Below, one piece after another: positions 1 to 8,280 of a stretch of DNA of 64,000 bases (the first letter of the stretch is position 1; every line of letters starts with the position of its first letter). Both the position numbers and the translations under genes were made by a program. The notes beneath the pieces are model-generated. The model did not search any database. It was not told where the DNA came from and saw only the letters and a list, made by a program, of their open reading frames with translations. Source of the stretch: A07HB70 sp964512675 (GTDB taxonomy: Archaea > Halobacteriota > Halobacteria > Halobacteriales > Haloferacaceae). The stretch is taken from the NCBI GenBank assembly GCA_964512675.1, contig CAZEJR010000011.1:1-64000 (forward strand). The letters are read 5' to 3'.

Positions 1-121
1 GCGCCTCCTCGCCCGGTTCGTACAGCGTCCCGGTGACGCCCGTGCCGCCGGCCAGTCCGCAGACGAGCAACACACCGCCGATACGGCCCGCCCGTGGAAG
101 TCTCCCACGGTCGGGCACCAC
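1..121 (-). CDS. Possible 5' end of a secreted or membrane protein, partial
   Basis: An open frame runs off the left edge on the minus strand. It can start at either of two adjacent GTG codons (121 or 118) or at a downstream GTG (73). The last start gives an N-terminus with a hydrophobic stretch around LLVCGLAGGTGV, which looks like a short signal or lipobox region, followed by TLYEPGEE. The 5' part contains the palindrome CCCGTGG..CCCACGG, which is odd inside a coding region and favours the later start. No family is recognised. It is divergent from the pilus gene that follows. Only about 25-40 codons are visible, so it could be chance. Confidence 0.3.
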   Translation of the reverse strand, partial: MVPDRGRLPRAGRIGGVLLVCGLAGGTGVTGTLYEPGEEA

Positions 122-274
122 AGCATTTCGCGGGCCGCGGCGACACGCGACGTCCGTCCGGCTGCGCCGCCGGACGGCCCGTCCGCCGTGGCCGTGTGTG
201 GCCCGACCGGACTCGGCCCGGCCTGCCGACTGTGGACGACGACGTTCAAGTGGGAGGCCGCCACGAACTCCGCC

Positions 275-2137
275 GTGGACCCGGTGACACAGAGGGACGA
301 GGGCGGGTCGACCGACCGACTGTCCGTCCCGGACCGGGCGCTGTACGCGCTGTTCGCCCGCCACGCCGACGCGGGCCGCCACCGCGCCGACCGGCGGCGC
401 TACCGCGGGACCGACCTGCGTACGAGCTTCGACGTCTTCCTCGCGCGGACGTACGGGCTGTCGTGGCTCGCCGGCCTCGTCTGGGTCGCGGTCGGGTGGG
501 CCGCCACGACGGTGGCACTCCGCGCCGTCGTCCTGCCGGCGCCGGCGAACGCCGTCCCTGAACCCGTCGCCGCCGCCACCGTCGCGGTCGTCGCCGGTCT
601 CGTCGGCAAACACGCTGTCGTCCGCGCCGCCGGACTCTACCTCCGGTGGCTGGCGAACGCGCGCCGTGCGGACATCGAGCGCACGCTCCCCGGCGCGGCG
701 CGGTACCTGCACGTCCTCGCCTCCGGAAGCGACGGCCCGCGAGCGATGCTGCGGCGCGTCGCAGCCACGGCGGCGTACGGCGAGACCGCGGTGGCGTTCC
801 GGACGGTGCTAAACACCGCGTCGCTCGTGGGGAGCCTCGACGAGGGGCTGCGCCGCGTCGCGCGCGACACGCCCTCGCGGGACCTGCTCGCGCCGTTCCT
901 GCTCAAGTTCGACGAACACGCCGACCAGGGCGAGCGCGAACTCGCGGCGTATCTCGAGATGGAGAGCCGAATGCTCGGGCACCGGCGCGACAGGGCGCGT
1001 CAGCGGGCCGAGGGCTTTCTCGAGCTGCTCGCGGAGGTGTTCATGGTGCTTCTCGTCCTGCCCGCGCTGCTGGTGATCGTTCTGACCGTGATGGCTGTCA
1101 TCGCGCCCGGCCTCTCGGCGTCCGTGCAGACGCCGCTCGGCACGACGACGACGCGCGGTGTCGTGGTCTACGCGAGCGCCGCCTTCGTCGTCGTCTCGGG
1201 ACTGGGCGCGAGCCTCGTCGTCCTCGGGCTCCGCCCCCCCGGGCAGACGGTCGACTACAGGCGCCCCGACGGAGCCGTCGCCGTCCTCCGGTCGGCGCTC
1301 TCGAACCCGGCGAGCGCCGCCGTCGTGTCTCTCGTCCCGGGCGTCGCCGCCGGTCTCGTCTTCGCCCGTGCCGGCCTCGACCCCGTCACCGTCGCGCTCG
1401 GCGCGTACGCGGCCTACGGCGTCCCGGTCGGTCTCGTCGCGGCTCGACGTGCGCGCCGCGACGACGCGAAAGACGCCGAACTGAAAGACTTCGTCCACGC
1501 CGTCTCTGGCCACGTCAACCTCGGACGACCGTTTCCGGAGGCGGTCGAACTCGTCGCGACCGACGTCGACCTGGGCGCGTTGAACGACGACGTGGCCGAC
1601 CTCGCGCTCAACGCCGGACTGGCGACCGAACCGGGCGAGGGGTCGACTCGTGCGGCGGCACTGCGACGGTTCACCGAGCGGGTCGGAACTCCGCTCGCCG
1701 AGCAGACAGTCGGACTCGTCGCCGGCGCGCTCGACGCCGGGAGCGACGCCGGGACGGTGTTCGACACGCTCCAGGTCGAGGTCGGTCGGCTCTTCCACCA
1801 GAAGCGGAAGCTCCGGTCGGCCATGCTGGTGTACGTCGCCGTCGGCTGGACGACGGCGCTGCTCGTCGTCGGTATCACCGTCGCCGTCGGCCTGCGGGTG
1901 TTCGACGGCTTCTCCCAGCTCGCGGCGCTGTCCGAGTCGACGGGCTACCTGCTCGACGGGGCGGCTGTCGACCTCTCGCGGGCGCGATACCGGCTGTACG
2001 TCGTCACGCAGGCGACGATGCTCGGCTCCGGCTGGTTCGCGGGCGTCGCCTCGCGCGGGCGGTACGAGGCGCTGCTCCACTCGGGCGCGCTGGTGGCCGT
2101 CTGTTACGCCGTCTTCGCGGCGACGGGGATGGTGTAG
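275..2137 (+). CDS. Type II secretion/pilus assembly membrane protein (PilC/TadC/ArlJ family)
   Basis: This is a 620-residue polytopic protein with two T2SSF-type repeats, the usual architecture of haloarchaeal PilC. The first repeat follows two N-terminal membrane spans. It ends in a strongly hydrophobic stretch around VFMVLLVLPALLVIVL. The second begins near ELKDFVHAVSGHVNLG and ends near the C-terminal spans. PilC-type proteins form the inner-membrane platform that works with a PilB ATPase to assemble type IV pili or secrete adhesins. Here the 274 nt upstream hold no ATPase gene, which is unusual because pilB normally sits directly before pilC. I chose GTG 275 because upstream codons read as GC-rich noncoding sequence. 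An in-frame start at 188 is possible. The family is clear, but the cognate machine is unknown. Confidence 0.85.
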   Translation: MDPVTQRDEGGSTDRLSVPDRALYALFARHADAGRHRADRRRYRGTDLRTSFDVFLARTYGLSWLAGLVWVAVGWAATTVALRAVVLPAPANAVPEPVAAATVAVVAGLVGKHAVVRAAGLYLRWLANARRADIERTLPGAARYLHVLASGSDGPRAMLRRVAATAAYGETAVAFRTVLNTASLVGSLDEGLRRVARDTPSRDLLAPFLLKFDEHADQGERELAAYLEMESRMLGHRRDRARQRAEGFLELLAEVFMVLLVLPALLVIVLTVMAVIAPGLSASVQTPLGTTTTRGVVVYASAAFVVVSGLGASLVVLGLRPPGQTVDYRRPDGAVAVLRSALSNPASAAVVSLVPGVAAGLVFARAGLDPVTVALGAYAAYGVPVGLVAARRARRDDAKDAELKDFVHAVSGHVNLGRPFPEAVELVATDVDLGALNDDVADLALNAGLATEPGEGSTRAAALRRFTERVGTPLAEQTVGLVAGALDAGSDAGTVFDTLQVEVGRLFHQKRKLRSAMLVYVAVGWTTALLVVGITVAVGLRVFDGFSQLAALSESTGYLLDGAAVDLSRARYRLYVVTQATMLGSGWFAGVASRGRYEALLHSGALVAVCYAVFAATGMV

Positions 2138-2340
2138 GGCGTAGCCGGCCACCGTCCAGACCGGAGCGTGTCGACTCGGGCTGGGCGCCACGACGACGGG
2201 CCGGCTCTGGTCGGCTGCCGCCGCAGCCGGCCACCGACGGGCCGGTCGCACGGCTCCCGTCGTGGCGACGCGCCGCCGGTCGACCGGCCCGGCGTCGTCG
2301 TGCCGGCTCCCCCGAACAGCCGCCGCAGCCGTGTACGCCG

Positions 2341-3414
2341 TCAGCCGAGGACGGCGGGATCCGCCTCGTCGAGCGGGTCCTCGATGTCGCCGATGATCGC
2401 CTCCAGCAGGTCGGTGACGGTCACCAGCCCGACAACCGCGCCGTCCTCGACGACGAGCGCCATCTCCTGTCGCTCCGTCTGGAACTGGTCGATCGCGTCA
2501 CTCACGTCGGTGTCCGGCGAGAGCGTCATCGTCGGTGCCGCCAGTTCGGCGAGGGTGGCGTCGCCGCCGGCCAGCGCCTCGCGGTGGTCGAACAGCGCCG
2601 GGCTGTAGACGATGCCGTGGAACTCGGTCAGGTCGTCACCGACCAGTGGGTACCGCGTGTGCGGGTGCCCTTCGAGCGTCTGGACGTTCGCCTCGGGGTC
2701 GGCCTCGGTCGACAGCGCGACGATGTCCTCCGGGGGGATCATGACCTCTGCCACCGACTGCTCGCCGATCCGCAACGCGTTCATGATCTCCTCGCGGCGC
2801 TCCGCGGGCAGGCCGCCGTCCTCGAGCACCGATCCGAGCCGGGTTCGAAGGTCGGCACGTGTCTCGATCACCTCTGCCTCCGTCTCCGTCTCCGTCCAGG
2901 CCCGGGTCATCTCGACCCCGAACAGGCCGAGCGTGGCCTTCGCGACCGAGTCCCCGGCCCAGATGGCCGGCGCGAGAACCTTCGCGAACCAGTAGAGCGG
3001 CCGTGCCCCGTACCGTGCGACCTGCTTGGAGCGCTCGACCCCGAGGTACGTGGGCGTCTGTTCGCCGTGCGTGAGATGCACCAGGTTGATGACGAGAAAT
3101 CCGAGGAGCGACCCGGCGCCGACCGACGCGAGCGTGGTGTTCTCGAACGCCGGTTCGATCAGGGCCGCCAGTCCGGGTTCGGCGACGATGCCCAGCGCGA
3201 TGCTCGTCGCGGAGATCCACACCTGACAGGTCGTCAGGTAGAACTCCAGGTCGTCGGTCATCGACCAGGCGAGTTCGAGCCCCGGTGTGTCGAACTCCGA
3301 CTCGGGGTACTGCCTGAGACGCGTCAGCGCGAACTCGATCGCGACGAAGTAGGCGTTCACCCCGATGAGGACGACCCCACCGAGGATCCGTAGCCCGATC
3401 TCGAGCGGACTCAT
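2341..3414 (-). CDS. CNNM-domain transporter with CBS pair (HlyC/CorC-like)
   Basis: This 357-residue membrane protein has an N-terminal CNNM (DUF21) domain of about 190 residues with four hydrophobic segments. The first contains LRILGGVVLIGVNAYFVAIE, typical of the family, and THGEQTPTYLGVERS is the conserved loop (usually HVVGEMVPK). A CBS pair follows at about 215-335, with VAEVMIPPEDIVALS and LVGLVTVTDLLEAIIGDI. Such proteins are implicated in Mg2+/Co2+ or Na+ transport, with CBS domains sensing nucleotides. No CorC_HlyC C-terminal domain is present, as is common in haloarchaeal copies. ATG 3414 was taken because it begins the hydrophobic CNNM start; the longer frame is proline and arginine rich. 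It converges on the pilus gene. Confidence 0.88.
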   Translation of the reverse strand: MSPLEIGLRILGGVVLIGVNAYFVAIEFALTRLRQYPESEFDTPGLELAWSMTDDLEFYLTTCQVWISATSIALGIVAEPGLAALIEPAFENTTLASVGAGSLLGFLVINLVHLTHGEQTPTYLGVERSKQVARYGARPLYWFAKVLAPAIWAGDSVAKATLGLFGVEMTRAWTETETEAEVIETRADLRTRLGSVLEDGGLPAERREEIMNALRIGEQSVAEVMIPPEDIVALSTEADPEANVQTLEGHPHTRYPLVGDDLTEFHGIVYSPALFDHREALAGGDATLAELAAPTMTLSPDTDVSDAIDQFQTERQEMALVVEDGAVVGLVTVTDLLEAIIGDIEDPLDEADPAVLG

Positions 3415-3591
3415 CGCCAGACCACACCGACTCCAGGTCAAAAACGGTGTCGCGGTCGAGCACCGACCGGCTCGCCCCCGGCGAGACCCGCACCGGGCCG
3501 GGCCGGGGCCAGAGCCGAGACCGGGTGTCACGTGCGCCGTCGGTCGACATCGGCTGCCGCCACAGCCCCCACGAGGACGTCTGTGGCGCGG

Positions 3592-4116
3592 TCAGGGCGG
3601 GTCACTCTGGCCGCCGCGACCGACGAGAGCCCGCCGGACGAGTCCCTCGCCGAGCGCGAGACCCGCCGTCGCTCCGAGGACGAGCGGCGCGTACACCAGG
3701 TCGTAGATCAGCAGGAAGTCCGACTCGCCGCCGACCTGTAAGAGACCGAACACGAGCAGCGCCGAGCCGGCGAACAGGGCCCCCAGCGGCGTCAGCAGGC
3801 CCCACCGGGCGTACAGGTAGTACGGGACGGTCAGCTGGACACAGAGCACGGCCACGCTGACGCCGACGAAGCCCACGAACTGGCCGAACGACGCCCACGG
3901 CGTGAGGGTGAACCGACCGACTGCGACGCGAACCCCGAACCAGAGCGCGACGCCGACGAGCCCGTAGAGGAGCCCGCCGCCGACGGCGAACTGCGAGCGC
4001 CCGAACAGCCGCCCGCGCCACGCCCGCGGGGCTCCCACGACGAGTGTCGCGAGCGCGAGTGCGATCACGGCGGTCAGCGCGTCGCTCCCGAGCGCGGGGC
4101 GGGCTGTGCCGGCCAT
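3592..4116 (-). CDS. Conserved multi-pass membrane protein, unknown function
   Basis: The 174-residue product is almost entirely hydrophobic, with about five membrane spans. One lies around ALTAVIALALATLVVGA, a second around FAVGGGLLYGLVGVALWFGV, a third in FVGFVGVSVAVLCVQL and a fourth in ALFAGSALLVFGLL. The last, with APLVLGATAGLALGE, leads to a basic C-terminus. No catalytic motif is visible and I do not recognise a named family. ATG 4116 is the start that directly precedes the first span. The gene stands alone, with an apparently empty stretch upstream. Confidence 0.7.
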   Translation of the reverse strand: MAGTARPALGSDALTAVIALALATLVVGAPRAWRGRLFGRSQFAVGGGLLYGLVGVALWFGVRVAVGRFTLTPWASFGQFVGFVGVSVAVLCVQLTVPYYLYARWGLLTPLGALFAGSALLVFGLLQVGGESDFLLIYDLVYAPLVLGATAGLALGEGLVRRALVGRGGQSDPP

Positions 4117-4906
4117 CGACACACGAACGCGACAGACCCGCATAGCTCTTGTGTGGTCGACGGCGGGACCGCCGTACCGCGTATCACGGGTCGTGGTCGG
4201 ACTCGTCGGGTGTCCGGACTCCTCGCGACGATCCCCGACGATCGTCGCGGTGTTCGACGCTCCACCTCGGCGACGAGCGTCGACCGCGCACGTCGGCACG
4301 CCGGCGCGACACTGGCGGTCTGTACGGGCGGGCGCCCAACCGGGTCCCGCGGCAGCGCAGCCGAACGCCGAAGCCGGCACGGCGGTTCCGAGACGGACGA
4401 GCACCTCCGCAGCCCGCGGCACAGTCGAGATCCGAGAACGGCGTCCGACTATCGCTCTCGCCGCGGCGCTGTCGGAGACGGTGTAAGACCCGCCTACCCT
4501 CCGGTCGACCCCGGGACCGGGCTCCGTCGGCGTGGTCACACGGACACCTCCGCGGGTGGCCCCCCGACCTGGGCCGGCCGCGACGACGTGCCGCGCGAGG
4601 ACGACACCAGACACGGGGTCGGCTCTCCCGGCTGTAGGGCGTGTACGCCGAACGTCCTCGCGACCGCCGGCCGCGGCGGGAGCGAGGGCGCGCCCGGCGA
4701 CGACTGGCCACGCTCTGCGCTCGCGGGCCCGTCGGCCACGCCCGGCGGTGGATCGTCCGCGGACGTCTCTCGCGCCCGGCTGCCGGCGTCCCGCTCTCGA
4801 CGATCCGCCGACGGGCGCGCCTGCCCGCCGCCCGCGAGAGACGACCTCTCGTCCGGTCGGTGACGACGTCCGCGGTCGACGCTGCCGCGACGCCCGGACC
4901 GAGCGA
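4117..4906. other. Long spacer without a supported gene
   Basis: About 800 bases hold only GC-rich open frames whose translations are rich in Arg, Ser, Pro and Thr and lack the acidic bias of this genome. I checked both strands and saw no conserved motif, RNA gene or repeat. It may be the residue of a gene decayed beyond recognition, since other spacers here hold readable remnants. Confidence 0.5.
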
Positions 4907-4938
4907 AGATTCATCTGCCTGCCACGCGTCTTGTCGGC

Positions 4939-5061
4939 ATGGACCTCACCTGCCCGGACTGTGACGCCGACGGCGTCCGGAGCGACGACTCGCAGTTCAA
5001 CGTCGTCTACGTCTGCCCGGACTGCGGTCGCCAGCTCGGCTGCGCGTACGCTCGGGAGTAG
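4939..5061 (+). CDS. 40-residue double CxxC zinc micro-protein
   Basis: This short frame encodes a protein with two CPDC knuckles, TCPDCDADG near residues 4-11 and YVCPDCGRQLGC near 25-35. That is the pattern of haloarchaeal zinc-finger micro-proteins that bind one Zn2+ through four cysteines. Composition is acidic and codons end in C or G, as in neighbouring real genes. The AT-rich run GAAGATTCATC at about 4906-4916 lies about 25 nt before the ATG and could be a TATA box for a leaderless transcript. Related proteins are thought to mediate nucleic-acid or protein contacts, but this one has no known partner. Confidence 0.75.
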   Translation: MDLTCPDCDADGVRSDDSQFNVVYVCPDCGRQLGCAYARE

Positions 5062-5252
5062 CCGCCGTGGCCAGCGTGAGCACACGCAGACACGAGCCGG
5101 CTCGACTCCTGCCGAACCGTGGGCCACGGACGCGTGTGACCGGGCCGCGCTACGGGTCGGCGAGCGGCCTCGGCGCGAGCTGGCTGTCACAGCCCGTCTG
5201 CCGTCAGATGAACAGGTCGATAAACCCGTCCCCGAGATAGACGAGACGCTCG

Positions 5253-6503
5253 ATGGTCTCGCTGCTCGTCGTCGTCGGCCTGCTCGTCGCCGTCTTCGTG
5301 GGGTTCAACATCGGCGGCTCGTCGACCGGCGTCGCGTTCGGGCCGGCTGTCGGGAGCAAACTGGTGCGGAAGGTGACCGCGGCGACCCTGTTCGGCGTGT
5401 TCGCGTTTCTGGGGGCGTGGACGGTCGGTCGTAACGTCATCGTGACGATGAGCGAGGGGATCGTGCCGGCCGCGCAGTTCACCCCGGTCGCCGGTGTCGG
5501 CGTCCTGTTTTTCACCGGCCTCTCGCTGCTGATCTCGAACGTCTACGGCGTCCCCGCCTCGACCTCGATGACGGCTGTGGGGGCGATCGTCGGGCTCGGG
5601 ATCGCGACCGGCTCACTCGACGAGGCGCTGATGTTCACGATCGTCTCCGCGTGGATCGTCGCGCCGCTCGTCGGACTCGGCGTCGGTGCGGTCGTCGGTC
5701 GGTACGTCTACCCGCAGCTCGAGGCGCGACTGTCGTTCACGCGGCTCGAGCGGCAGCTGCTCCAGGTCGACCGCTCGGGCCGGCTCCCTCGCGTCCGGCT
5801 CAACACGAACGCCTCCTCGCGCGACCTCGCCGGGTCTGCGCTGGTGCTGTCGATCGCCTGCTACATGGGGTTCAGCGCGGGCGCCTCGAACGCGGCGAAC
5901 GCGGTCGCCCCGCTCGTCGGGAACGGCGCGGTCACCGTCGACGAGGGGGTACTCCTCGCCGTCGCCGCGATCAGCGTCGGTGGGTTCACGATCGCGCGGC
6001 GAACGCTCGCGACGGTCGGCGACGGCATCACCGACCTCCCCATCCTGGCGGCGCTCATCGTCTCGTCCGTGGGGGCGACGATCATCACCGTCCTCTCGTT
6101 CTACGGCATCCCGGCGAGCCTCGCGGTGAGTACGACCTGCTGTATAATCGGTCTCGGCTGGGGCCGTGCGAGCCGCGCCTCCACGCTCGCGGAGCTCGCG
6201 GCGCCGCCGTCGGCGGACGAGGCCCCGAGCTTCACCACCGGCGCCCTCGGCGTCCCGCCGACGGAGGGCGACGAGCTAGCGGGCCCGACCGTCGGCGAAC
6301 TCGCGTCCGGCGAGTCGCCGGCCGACCGGGACTCGCCCGACGCCTCCCGGTCGGTTCCCTCGGTCGGCGAGGAGGCAGCCGAGGAGCTGACCGCCGAGAG
6401 CCTGTTCGACCCGGCTGCGACGACCCGCATCGTCTCCCTCTGGCTCCTCACGCCGTCGGCGTCGGCTGTGGGGTCGTACCTCCTCTTCCTGCTCGTCCTG
6501 TGA
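5253..6503 (+). CDS. pit: PiT-family inorganic phosphate transporter
   Basis: The 416-residue protein has the duplicated PiT signature. The N-terminal copy is GFNIGGSSTGVAFGPAVGS and the second is FSAGASNAANAVAPLVG near residue 210. About ten membrane spans surround a cytoplasmic loop with LSFTRLERQLLQVDRS. PiT carriers take up phosphate with H+ or Na+. A soluble acidic tail of roughly 100 residues (about 300-390) separates the last conserved span from a final hydrophobic segment, VGSYLLFLLVL. Its function is unknown. The run GATAAAC near 5219 sits about 30 nt before the ATG and fits a TATA box. No PhoU gene is adjacent. Confidence 0.9.
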   Translation: MVSLLVVVGLLVAVFVGFNIGGSSTGVAFGPAVGSKLVRKVTAATLFGVFAFLGAWTVGRNVIVTMSEGIVPAAQFTPVAGVGVLFFTGLSLLISNVYGVPASTSMTAVGAIVGLGIATGSLDEALMFTIVSAWIVAPLVGLGVGAVVGRYVYPQLEARLSFTRLERQLLQVDRSGRLPRVRLNTNASSRDLAGSALVLSIACYMGFSAGASNAANAVAPLVGNGAVTVDEGVLLAVAAISVGGFTIARRTLATVGDGITDLPILAALIVSSVGATIITVLSFYGIPASLAVSTTCCIIGLGWGRASRASTLAELAAPPSADEAPSFTTGALGVPPTEGDELAGPTVGELASGESPADRDSPDASRSVPSVGEEAAEELTAESLFDPAATTRIVSLWLLTPSASAVGSYLLFLLVL

Positions 6504-6600
6504 GCCGGCGCCGTACAGATACGGACCGTCCCCGGGCGCCGTGTGGTCGCCCGCGCGGTGCGCTCGCCGGTCGGGGCGTCTACGCCACCCGCCGGCGGCG

Positions 6601-8187
6601 TCAGTCGGCGTCGAACGCGTCGAGTCGCTGTTGCGTGCCGGCGTCGGCTGCGCCCTCCGGGCCGTGTTCCGCGGCGATTGCTCGCGCGGCGGCGCGGCTG
6701 CCGGAGAGCGACGCGTGACGGGCGACTTCCGGGTCGGCGAGCCGGGCCGCCGCCTCGGCCTTCACGGCGTCGCGGCGGTCGAAAAACCGGTCGCGGGCGG
6801 CCTCGAACTCGACGACCGGTCGGGGGTAGTCGCCGTCGTCGCCGTCGGCGACCCGGACGCCCGACTCGCGCTGGACGGCCAGTGGCGTCTTCTCCGGCGC
6901 GTCGAGGAACTCGGCGGGGAGCCCCCGGAGCTCCGGCACCCACTCGCGGATCCACGCGCCGTCGGGGTCGTGGTCGCGAACCTGCTTGCGGGGGTTGTAC
7001 AGCCGGAGCGTCGGCTTGCCGACCAGGCCGGCCTGGGACTGCCACTGGGTGTAGTTGATGCCCGCGACGCTGTCGACGAGGTGGTAGTGGTAGTAGTCGG
7101 CGCCGATCTGCCACGGCTGCCCGAGGACGTGGTAGAAAAACGAGGCCCCCATCGCGCGCATCCGGAAGTTGAGCCAGCCCGTCCCGCGGAGACACCGCAT
7201 CGCGGCGTCGACCATCGGGTAGCCGGTCTCGCCGCGCTTCCACGCCGCCACGAGGTCCGGGTCGTGCCGGTCGGCGTTGAACCCGCGGAAGACCGGGTTG
7301 ACCGCCGTGTCGAGCCACCCCGGCCAGTCCGCCAGCTTCTGCTCGTAGTGCTTGTTCCACGCCAGCCGAGAGCCGAAGAGGTCGCGCCCCCGGCACGCCG
7401 GCGCCGCCGCGTGGACCGCCTGCCAGACCTCGCGAACCGACAGACAGCCGAACCGGAGGTACGGCGACAGACCGCTGCAGCCGTCGCGGGCGTCGCCCGG
7501 CGCGGAGATGTTCCTGGGGTAGTCTGCGATCCGGTCGACGAACGCCGCGAGCGCGTGCCAGCCCTCCGTCCGGCCGCCCGCCGGTACCTTCGTCTTCGTC
7601 GGCGACACGTCGTACGCCCGCTCGACGACGGCGGGCGTCACGTCCGTCGGCACGGCGCGAACCGCCGTCGTCTCGGCGGGCCACCCGTGGCGGTCGCCCT
7701 CGACCCACGTCTCGAACGCCTCCTGCCAGTCGCTCCGGGTGTCGCTCACCCCGCGGACGAGACCGTCGCCGTCGACGAACGTGACGCCGCGCTCGGCGGC
7801 GCGGCTGTCGCGCGCCAGTCCGTACCGACCGGTCGCACTCGACATCGCGACGACGTCCCAGCCGGCGTCGCGGAACCGGTCGAGGACGGTGATCGGGTCG
7901 CCGTGGGCGTACGTCAGACCGCCCCCCGCCGCGCGGTAGGCGTCGTCCAGGTCGGCGAGACACTCGTGCAGGAACCGAAGCCGGGCGTCACAGGCGAGCC
8001 CGTCCGTGCCGTAGAACGCCGGGTCGAACACGAACAGCGGGAGGACGGCGCCGGCTGCCGCGGCCCGGGCGAGCGCACGGTGGTCCGCCGTCCGGAGGTG
8101 CTCGCGGTGCCAGACGACCGTCCCGCCCGACGCCGGTGTGTCGGGGATCGTCTCGGGCGCGGTCGCGAGCGTGTCGTCGCCGGTCAC
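6601..8187 (-). CDS. Cryptochrome/photolyase family FAD protein
   Basis: This 528-residue protein has an N-terminal Rossmann-like antenna domain (VVWHREHLRTADHRAL, about 23-38) and a C-terminal FAD-binding photolyase domain. Conserved blocks include CSGLSPYLRFGCLSVREVW, AAWKRGETGYPMVDAAMR and the Trp/Asn-rich FAD pocket GINYTQWQSQ in place of the usual NxGxWQWxAS. Photolyases repair UV pyrimidine dimers using blue light, while cryptochromes signal. The altered pocket argues for a divergent photolyase or cryptochrome. Start is GTG 8187. It shares a 93-nt divergent promoter region with the second photolyase, suggesting co-regulation. Substrate (CPD, 6-4 or none) cannot be read from sequence. 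Confidence 0.85.
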   Translation of the reverse strand: MTGDDTLATAPETIPDTPASGGTVVWHREHLRTADHRALARAAAAGAVLPLFVFDPAFYGTDGLACDARLRFLHECLADLDDAYRAAGGGLTYAHGDPITVLDRFRDAGWDVVAMSSATGRYGLARDSRAAERGVTFVDGDGLVRGVSDTRSDWQEAFETWVEGDRHGWPAETTAVRAVPTDVTPAVVERAYDVSPTKTKVPAGGRTEGWHALAAFVDRIADYPRNISAPGDARDGCSGLSPYLRFGCLSVREVWQAVHAAAPACRGRDLFGSRLAWNKHYEQKLADWPGWLDTAVNPVFRGFNADRHDPDLVAAWKRGETGYPMVDAAMRCLRGTGWLNFRMRAMGASFFYHVLGQPWQIGADYYHYHLVDSVAGINYTQWQSQAGLVGKPTLRLYNPRKQVRDHDPDGAWIREWVPELRGLPAEFLDAPEKTPLAVQRESGVRVADGDDGDYPRPVVEFEAARDRFFDRRDAVKAEAAARLADPEVARHASLSGSRAAARAIAAEHGPEGAADAGTQQRLDAFDAD

Positions 8188-8280
8188 GACCGCTCGACGG
8201 GCCGCGTGGTGTTGAACCCACGGTCCGGGTGCGGTCGCCGCGTTCGAAGGGGTCTAACCCACGCCGGGACAACGTGTCGT

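Noticed and set aside
97..115. CCCGTGG..CCCACGG palindrome as a possible transposon end or terminator
   Set aside because: No matching second copy, transposase or T-run is visible; kept only as a remark in the partial gene entry.
646..3393. Very long plus-strand open frame of 915 codons
   Set aside because: Arg/Pro/Ala-rich translation without motifs; it is the shadow of the PilC-type gene and the opposite-strand CNNM gene.
6541..8280. Extension of the photolyase frame upstream on the plus strand
   Set aside because: It is antisense to the other photolyase and non-acidic; the conserved N-terminus begins at 8281.
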